The notes beneath the pieces were generated by a model. It worked only from the letters and a program-made list of their open reading frames with translations, was not told the origin of the DNA and searched no databases. Positions 56,065 through 64,000 of a stretch of DNA of 64,000 nt are shown piece by piece. Numbering within the stretch: the first letter of the stretch is position 1; each line of letters begins with the position of its first letter. Location: NCBI RefSeq assembly GCF_000473145.1, contig NZ_KI421500.1:1881225-1945224 (forward strand), in the 5' to 3' direction. A program made the position numbers and the translations under genes. The stretch comes from Leisingera daeponensis DSM 23529. Its GTDB lineage: Bacteria; Pseudomonadota; Alphaproteobacteria; Rhodobacterales; Rhodobacteraceae.

Positions 56065-56562
56065 ATGGCCATCCGCCATCTGGCGGCAGCAGCGGTATCC
56101 CTGGCGCTGGCAGGCGCCGCCTGTGCCGCCGAATCCCGCGGGCCTGTCACCAACCTCCCGCTGCCCCGCTATGTCTCGATGAAGGCGGCCACGGGCAATG
56201 TGCGCCGCGGCCCGTCGCTCACCCACAAGATCGACTGGGTGTTCAAACGCCGCGGCATGCCGCTGGAGATCACGGCTGAATACGGCCATTGGCGCCGGGT
56301 GCAGGACCGCGACGGCGCCGGCGGCTGGGTGCATTACGCGCTGCTCTCTGGCGTGCGCACCGTGCTGGTGGAGGAAGACATGCTGACGGTCCACGCCCGC
56401 CCCGACACCCGCGCGCCGGTGACGGCTGCCTTTGAACTGGGCGTGGTCGCCCGCCTCGGCGAATGCGAAACCGAGTGGTGCGAGATCTCGGCCGGCGGCT
56501 ACAGCGGCTGGGCGCCCAAGAAAAAGCTTTGGGGCGTCGCCCCGGACGAGCTGCGCGAATAA
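56065..56562 (+). CDS. Secreted bacterial SH3-domain protein
   Basis: This 165-residue protein has a signal peptide (IRHLAAAAVSLALAGAACA) and two SH3b-like repeats: VSMKAATGNVRRGPSLTHKIDWVFKRRGMPLEI and the part starting LTVHARPDTRAPVTAAFELG. SH3b domains usually bind the cell wall. The start could also be GTG 56050. Confidence 0.8.
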   Translation: MAIRHLAAAAVSLALAGAACAAESRGPVTNLPLPRYVSMKAATGNVRRGPSLTHKIDWVFKRRGMPLEITAEYGHWRRVQDRDGAGGWVHYALLSGVRTVLVEEDMLTVHARPDTRAPVTAAFELGVVARLGECETEWCEISAGGYSGWAPKKKLWGVAPDELRE

Positions 56563-56576
56563 TACCTCCCGCCGTT

Positions 56577-56645
56577 TTCATTTTTCCCCAAATACTCCGG
56601 GGTGAATTGGGCCAAAGGCCCAAAAGGGGCAGCGCCCCTCCCTTC
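56577..56645. repeat. Intergenic copy of dispersed palindromic repeat
   Basis: CCCCAAATACTCCGGGG is followed by TTGGGCCAAAGGCCCAA and GGGGCAGCGCCCC, each nearly palindromic. It is the clearest complete copy of the element that also occurs inside xdhA (31614) and at 51411. It lies directly after the SH3 gene. Confidence 0.75.
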
Positions 56646-56856
56646 TGCCGCGGCAATCCGCGCGCGCGTCTGATGCGCCAAACCATTGCACCCGCAGCAA
56701 TGGTGTTCTACATGAGAGCCGTACCTATGGCTGCCAAAGCCGGTTCCGGCCCGGTTTCCCGGGCCCCGCTTCGGCAGCACCGGAATACCCAAACCGGCGC
56801 GGCCCTGCTGCGCTGAAGACATCAAAGCCTCCGAGATCGCTGAAAGGTTGTGGAAC

Positions 56857-59070
56857 ATGGCAGAAAATCAAACCCCGGACATATTGTATACCATTGTAGA
56901 CGAAGCGCCCGAACTGGCCTCGGCATCTTTCCTGCCGATCATCCGCAAGTTCGCCGCCGCCGCCGGTGTCTCTGTCGGCACCAAGGATATTTCGCTGGCC
57001 GGCCGCATCCTCGCCGCCTTCCCGGAAAACCTGACCGAAGAGCAGCGCCAGAGCGACGACCTGGCAGAGCTGGGCGAACTGGTGAAAACCCCGGACGCCA
57101 ACGTGATCAAGCTGCCCAACATCTCCGCTTCGGTGCCGCAGCTGGTGGCCGCGGTCACCGAGCTGCAGGGCCAGGGCTATGACATCCCGAACTACCCGGA
57201 AGAGCCGAAGACCGCGGAAGAAAAGTCCATCCGCGCCCGCTACGACGCCATCAAGGGCTCGGCGGTGAACCCGGTCCTGCGCGAAGGCAACTCCGACCGC
57301 CGCGCCGCCAAGGCGGTCAAGAACTTCGCCCAGAAGAACCCGCATTCGATGGGCGAATGGTCCGCGGACAGCAAGACCAAAGTGACGTCGATGCCGGGCA
57401 ACGACTTCTATGCAAATGAGAAATCCGCGACCATCACCGCCGCGCAGGCGGGTGACGCGAAGATCGAATTTGTGGCCAAGGACGGCACCGTCACCGTGCT
57501 GAAGGACAGCTGGCCGCTGGCAGAGGGCACCGTGGCCGACGCCACCTTCATGTCGGCCAAGGCGCTGTCGGCGTTCCTGAAGGACGCCATCGAGGACACC
57601 AAGGCGGACGGCACCATGTTCTCGCTGCACCTCAAGGCCACCATGATGAAGGTCTCCGACCCGATCATCTTCGGCCACGCGGTCAAGGCCTGGCTGGCAC
57701 CGGTGTTCGAGCAGTTCGGCCCGCAGCTTGAGGCCCTGGGCGTCGACCCGAACTCCGGCCTTGGCGACCTTCTGAACCGCGTCAAGGGCAACCCGGAAAT
57801 CATGGCCGCCATCGACGCCGTGCGAGCCGAGCGCCCCGCCATGTACATGGTCGACAGCGACAAGGGCATCACCAACCTGCATGTGCCCTCCGACGTGATC
57901 ATCGACGCCTCGATGCCCGCGGTGATCCGCGCCGGCGGCAAGGGCTGGGACGAGAACGGCACCAAGGGCGACACCAACTGCGTGATCCCCGACAACTGCT
58001 ATGCGCCGGTCTATGACGAGAGCATCAAGTTCTTCAAGGAAAACGGCGCGCTGAACCCGGCCACCGCCGGTGCCGTCGCCAACGTCGGCCTGATGGCCCA
58101 GAAGGCTGAGGAATACGGCTCCCACCCCACCACCTTCGAGGCGCCCGCCGATGGCACCATCCGGGTGGTTCTGGCCAATGGCGAGACGCTGCACAGCCAT
58201 GAGGTTGAAGCGGGCGACATCTGGCGCTCCTGCACCGTCAAGAAAGCGCCGATCGAGAACTGGATCCAGCTGGCGCTGGACCGCCAGCGGCTGACCGGCT
58301 CCGAGGCGATCTTCTGGCTGGACGCTAACCGCGCCCATGACGCCGAGCTGATCAAATACGTGCAGCCGGCGCTGGAAGCCGCGGGCGTCGCGGACAAGTT
58401 CCTGATCCTGGCGCCGCGCGAAGCCACCCGCCAGAGCCTCGAAACCATCACCAAGGGCGAGGACAGCATCGCCATCACCGGCAACGTGCTGCGCGACTAT
58501 CTGACCGACCTGTTCCCGATCCTGGAGCTGGGCACCTCGGCCAAGATGCTGTCGATCGTCAAGCTGATGAACGGCGGCGGCCTGTTCGAGACCGGCGCCG
58601 GCGGCTCTGCCCCGAAACACGTGCAGCAGCTCGTTGAGGAAAACCACCTGCGCTGGGATTCGATGGGTGAATTCTGCGCGCTGGGGGAATCGCTGAACTT
58701 CCTCGCCGACAGCAAGGGCAACAAGAAGGCCGGCGTGCTGGGTGCCGCGGCTGAGGACGCCACCCAGGGTATCCTCGACCACAACCGTTCGCCCTCGCGC
58801 AAGGCGGGTGAGCCGGACAACCGCGACAGCCATTACTGGTTTGCCCGCTACTGGGCCGAAGCCCTGGCAGCGCAGACCGAGGACGCGGAGCTGGCGGCGC
58901 ATTTCGCCCCCATCGCTGAGGAACTCGGCGCCAAGGAAGAGCAGATCATCAGCGAACTGGCGGCAGCCCAGGGCGGCGCCGCCGACATCGGCGGCTACTA
59001 CAACCCGAGCGCAGAGCTGAAAGCCAAGGTGATGCGCCCCTCGCAGACGCTGAACGCGATCATCGGCTGA
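56857..59070 (+). CDS. icd: NADP-dependent isocitrate dehydrogenase, monomeric type
   Basis: This 737-residue enzyme turns isocitrate into 2-oxoglutarate in the TCA cycle. The length and sequences such as [29 protein letters not shown] and [15 protein letters not shown] mark the monomeric family, unrelated in length to the common 415-residue dimer. ATG 56857 follows a GAAAGG site; three upstream codons from TTG 56848 are not needed. Confidence 0.95.
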   Translation: MAENQTPDILYTIVDEAPELASASFLPIIRKFAAAAGVSVGTKDISLAGRILAAFPENLTEEQRQSDDLAELGELVKTPDANVIKLPNISASVPQLVAAVTELQGQGYDIPNYPEEPKTAEEKSIRARYDAIKGSAVNPVLREGNSDRRAAKAVKNFAQKNPHSMGEWSADSKTKVTSMPGNDFYANEKSATITAAQAGDAKIEFVAKDGTVTVLKDSWPLAEGTVADATFMSAKALSAFLKDAIEDTKADGTMFSLHLKATMMKVSDPIIFGHAVKAWLAPVFEQFGPQLEALGVDPNSGLGDLLNRVKGNPEIMAAIDAVRAERPAMYMVDSDKGITNLHVPSDVIIDASMPAVIRAGGKGWDENGTKGDTNCVIPDNCYAPVYDESIKFFKENGALNPATAGAVANVGLMAQKAEEYGSHPTTFEAPADGTIRVVLANGETLHSHEVEAGDIWRSCTVKKAPIENWIQLALDRQRLTGSEAIFWLDANRAHDAELIKYVQPALEAAGVADKFLILAPREATRQSLETITKGEDSIAITGNVLRDYLTDLFPILELGTSAKMLSIVKLMNGGGLFETGAGGSAPKHVQQLVEENHLRWDSMGEFCALGESLNFLADSKGNKKAGVLGAAAEDATQGILDHNRSPSRKAGEPDNRDSHYWFARYWAEALAAQTEDAELAAHFAPIAEELGAKEEQIISELAAAQGGAADIGGYYNPSAELKAKVMRPSQTLNAIIG

Positions 59071-59095
59071 TCCGTCAGCACCGCACCAAACAGAA

Positions 59096-59129
59096 AACGC
59101 CCGGGGTCATCCCCCGGGCGTTTTTTTTT
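59096..59129 (+). terminator. Terminator of icd
   Basis: AACGCCCGGGG and CCCCGGGCGTT form a stem with a short loop, followed by nine T. It lies about 25 bp after icd and also separates it from the convergent chemoreceptor gene. Confidence 0.9.
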
Positions 59130-59150
59130 CGTTCCGGCTGCCGGCAGAGG

Positions 59151-61058
59151 TCAGAAGTCCTGCCAAAGGTCCCTGGCGGCATTGCCTTCGGAAATTGCGG
59201 CAGGCTGCGGCGTGGCCTCCATATCCCAGTCGCTGGGCCCATGCGCGGTCGGCGCTGGCGCCGCGGCAGGCCGGGCCGGGACAGCCGCGGCCCGTGCCGG
59301 AGCGGCCGCGCGGGTGCCGTGGATCTTGAAGTGGGCAACCAGCCCGGTCAGCCGGGTGGCATCTTCCTTCAGCAACTGGCCGGCAGCGGTGGATTGCTCC
59401 ACCATGGCGGCGTTCTGCTGGGTCACCTGGTCGAGCTGGGTGACACCGGTGTTGATCTCGTTGAGGCCGGTCGACTGTTCCGCCGCCCCTTCGGCGATGC
59501 CGGACACCAGTTCCGAGATATGGTTGACCTGCGACACGATGCTTTGCAGCGCCTCGCCCGCCTTGCCAACCAGCTCCACGCCGCGCGCCACCTGGCCGGA
59601 GCTGTTGCTGATCAGGGTCTTGATCTCCATTGCGGCGTCCGAAGACCGCTGCGCCAGCGCCCGCACCTCGGAGGCCACCACCGCAAACCCGCGGCCCGCC
59701 TCGCCGGCTCTTGCCGCCTCGACCCCGGCATTCAGCGCCAGCAGGTTGGTCTGGAAGGCGATATCGTCGATCACGCCGATGATCTGGGAAATCTGGTTGG
59801 AGGACTGCTCGATCTCGGTCATGGCCGACACCGCGCTCTGCACCACCTCGCCGCTGGTTTCGGCTTCGCGCTTGGCCTCCTCCATCGTCGCCTCGACGCT
59901 GCGGGCGCCCTCGGCGGCGGATTTGACCGACGCGGTCAGCTCGTCCAGCGCCGCCGCGGTCTGTTCCAGGGTCGCGGCCTGGCTCTCGGTGCGGTGCGAC
60001 AGATCATCCGAAGCCTGGCTGATCTCACCCGCGCCGCTGCGGATGCTGTCGGCGGCGGCAATCACCTGCTCAACGGTCTGGCTGAGGGTCTGCGCGGTGC
60101 TGTTGAAGTCACGGCGCAGCTGCTCGTATTCGGCGGGGAAGGTTTCGGTGATCTGAGCGGTCAGATCGCCATGCGACAGGTCGGACAGCTTGCTGCTGAG
60201 GGCCTCCACCACGCCGCTGCGGGTGGCCTCGAGCGCTTGCTGCTCCTGCTCCATGTCCTTCTGGCGGATCAGTGCCTCGCGGAACACATCCACGGCCCGG
60301 GCGATTTCACCCAGCTCGCTGCGCGCGCCAGCCGAAGGTATTCCGCTTTCGGTGTCGCCATCGGCCAGGCTGGTCATCCGGCTCTTCAGGCCATTCAGCG
60401 GCGCGGTCACGCTGCGGGTGATGAAATAGGCCGCCACAGCCAGCAGCAGCAAGCCGCCGCCCAGAACCGCCAGAGACTTGTTGCGCATCGCCGCCACGTC
60501 CGCTTCGATATCAGAGACATAGGCGCCGGTACCGACAATCCAGCCGAACGGCTCAAAGGCCTGAACGTAGCCGATCTTGGCCTCGATCACGTCGGAGTTG
60601 GGCTTCTTGAAGTAATAGGTCAGCTCCCCCGCCCCTTTGGCGGCAGCGATCTTTTCCAGCTCTTGAAACACCTTGATGCCGGTCACATCCTCGTAACCGC
60701 CCTGGTTGGTGCCGACCCAGTCCGGCACCGTGGGATGCGCCTGAACCACCAGGTCATGGTCAAAGACAAACACATAGCCGGAGTCGCCAAAGCGCAGCGC
60801 GGTCAGCCGCTCGCGGCCGATATCGAGGGCCTGTTCCGGGGTGAACCGCCCGGTGCGGGTCCCTTCATCCAGGTCGCGCAGCAGGCTGACCGCCGCATCG
60901 GTGACATTGTGCAGTTCCTTGTAACGCATTTCGTAAGCGTTGTTCACGGCCTGGTTCAGCATCAGGAACGTGAGCACGGCAGTCAATCCAAGCGCGAGCA
61001 CGGCCAGCGAGTAGATACGGACGGGCAGACGGTAGAGAAAAGCGGGAAGTCGGGGCAT
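59151..61058 (-). CDS. Methyl-accepting chemotaxis protein
   Basis: This 635-residue chemoreceptor has TM1 at about 13-34, a periplasmic small Cache domain (GDSGYVFVFDHD, YVQAFEPFGWIVGTGAYV), TM2 at about 194-214, HAMP, and a signalling hairpin whose tip reads IDDIAFQTNLLALNAGVEAARAGEAGRGFAVVA. The tail is Ala/Pro-rich and ends in DLWQDF, like the WxxF pentapeptide that tethers CheR and CheB. Cache receptors often sense small organic acids. No che genes are next to it. Confidence 0.92.
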   Translation of the reverse strand: MPRLPAFLYRLPVRIYSLAVLALGLTAVLTFLMLNQAVNNAYEMRYKELHNVTDAAVSLLRDLDEGTRTGRFTPEQALDIGRERLTALRFGDSGYVFVFDHDLVVQAHPTVPDWVGTNQGGYEDVTGIKVFQELEKIAAAKGAGELTYYFKKPNSDVIEAKIGYVQAFEPFGWIVGTGAYVSDIEADVAAMRNKSLAVLGGGLLLLAVAAYFITRSVTAPLNGLKSRMTSLADGDTESGIPSAGARSELGEIARAVDVFREALIRQKDMEQEQQALEATRSGVVEALSSKLSDLSHGDLTAQITETFPAEYEQLRRDFNSTAQTLSQTVEQVIAAADSIRSGAGEISQASDDLSHRTESQAATLEQTAAALDELTASVKSAAEGARSVEATMEEAKREAETSGEVVQSAVSAMTEIEQSSNQISQIIGVIDDIAFQTNLLALNAGVEAARAGEAGRGFAVVASEVRALAQRSSDAAMEIKTLISNSSGQVARGVELVGKAGEALQSIVSQVNHISELVSGIAEGAAEQSTGLNEINTGVTQLDQVTQQNAAMVEQSTAAGQLLKEDATRLTGLVAHFKIHGTRAAAPARAAAVPARPAAAPAPTAHGPSDWDMEATPQPAAISEGNAARDLWQDF

Positions 61059-61283
61059 GTTTGCAGAGCCTTCGTTGCAGGTCTATTGCCAACCTGTTTT
61101 AGGTGCCAGTCTCTAACAAACGTTTACTCCGAAGCTCCCTGAAGGGAGGTTGCCGCCGTTTTCCGCGGGATTTTTGCCGCATTTTGAGTGGAATCCGGAA
61201 AAGCTGCGGCCTGCCGTCCGCGGCGGTGCGTCTTGGCGGTGCGGGTCTGTTGCATGGCGCGGGAGTTCCCTGCCTTGGAACGC

Positions 61284-61321
61284 AAAACCCGCCGCTGGCG
61301 GGGTGCGCAGCGGCGGGTTTT
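61284..61321 (-). terminator. Terminator of the rRNA operon
   Basis: A 14-bp perfect stem AAAACCCGCCGCTG / CAGCGGCGGGTTTT lies about 40 bp after the 5S gene in the minus direction and ends in TTTT. Confidence 0.8.
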
Positions 61322-61360
61322 GTTTAATGATCGTTATGAGAGGTATTGGATTTTACTAGG

Positions 61361-61475
61361 TTTGGCGGTGACCTACTCTCCCAGGGCTTGAGCCCAAGTA
61401 CCATCGGCGCGACAGTGCTTAACTTCCGGGTTCGGGATGGGACCGGGTGTTTCACTTGTGCTGTGGCCACCAAAC
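61361..61475 (-). rRNA. 5S ribosomal RNA
   Basis: On the minus strand the 115 bases carry the universal 5S core CCCATCCCGAACCCGGAAG followed by TTAAGC. Both ends pair (TTTGGTGGCC at the start with GGTCACCGCC near the end), which fixes the boundaries within a few bases. Confidence 0.95.
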
Positions 61476-61680
61476 CAAGAAAAATCCAATACCGACGGCC
61501 TTGGGTATCAAGGCATTCGAGGGGCAGGCAGCGCATTTGTTTATGGGATGCGCTTTCCGGCCCTGCTGCTGTGTCACCGCCTTGTGGCGGCAGGCACGGC
61601 AGCCTGCGTCGGTTACAATCAACGTTGTCCGTTTTTTTGGGATGGTTTGCTTGTTTGGCCATGTAACACTGTCTGTTACT

Positions 61681-64000
<2,320 letters not shown>

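Noticed and set aside
61476..61680. tRNA gene in the 23S-5S spacer or after 5S (fMet is common in roseobacters)
   Set aside because: No T-loop GGTTCGAATCC-type sequence or cloverleaf was found in either interval.

Overview
The window looks like chromosomal DNA of a marine roseobacter (Rhodobacteraceae, Leisingera/Phaeobacter-like). This rests on the high G+C of the core, a short HisG paired with HisZ, class II (B12-dependent) ribonucleotide reductase, a monomeric isocitrate dehydrogenase, DUF1489 and SlyX proteins, xanthine dehydrogenase linked to a BMP-type ABC transporter, and a dimethylglycine-dehydrogenase-like flavoprotein. The genus is an inference; no database search was possible.

Region 1 (1-6907) is the right end of a small nonribosomal-peptide cluster with its domains split over separate genes: carrier protein end plus methyltransferase (cut by the window edge), free condensation domain, MFS exporter, free carrier protein and free adenylation enzyme. 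A terminator follows, and then a second-copy-like 3-isopropylmalate dehydrogenase.

Region 2 (6991-17934) is accessory DNA, much of it visibly lower in G+C. It holds a GFA-family protein, an aldo/keto reductase, and a LysR gene cut off by an internally deleted IS21-family element (9141-10566). Next comes a tightly overlapping three-gene cassette: DNA amino-methyltransferase, a protein with a MORC/Hsp90-like ATPase at one end and a histidine-kinase core at the other, and an atypical response regulator. An AAA+ (Lon-like) ATPase closes the region. The cassette is the best candidate for an undescribed, possibly defensive or epigenetic, signalling system.

Region 3 (18258-31119) is core genome: nrdJ, DUF1489, a DJ-1/PfpI protein, hisG-hisZ-hisS, slyX, a sensor kinase whose membrane domain matches the plant ethylene-receptor binding domain, and dnaE.

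Region 4 (31120-40601) is one long purine operon. xdhA, xdhB and xdhC overlap and run directly into a nucleoside-type ABC transporter (ATPase, two permeases, BMP binding protein), ending at a strong terminator. xdhA carries an in-frame copy of a dispersed palindromic repeat between its two domains.

Region 5 (40795-61058) is a mosaic of catabolic and housekeeping genes: VOC protein, aldo/keto reductase, FAD oxidoreductase, DUF938, an AhpD-like protein, LysR with a PhnZ/TmpB-like HD oxygenase, LysR with azoreductase, a DMGDH-like protein, D-lactate-dehydrogenase-type flavoprotein, gamma-glutamyltransferase, 2-hydroxyacid dehydrogenase, an SH3 protein, icd and a chemoreceptor. Region 6 (61284-64000) is the 3' part of an rRNA operon on the minus strand (terminator, 5S, part of 23S). 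I found no CRISPR array and no tRNA gene.
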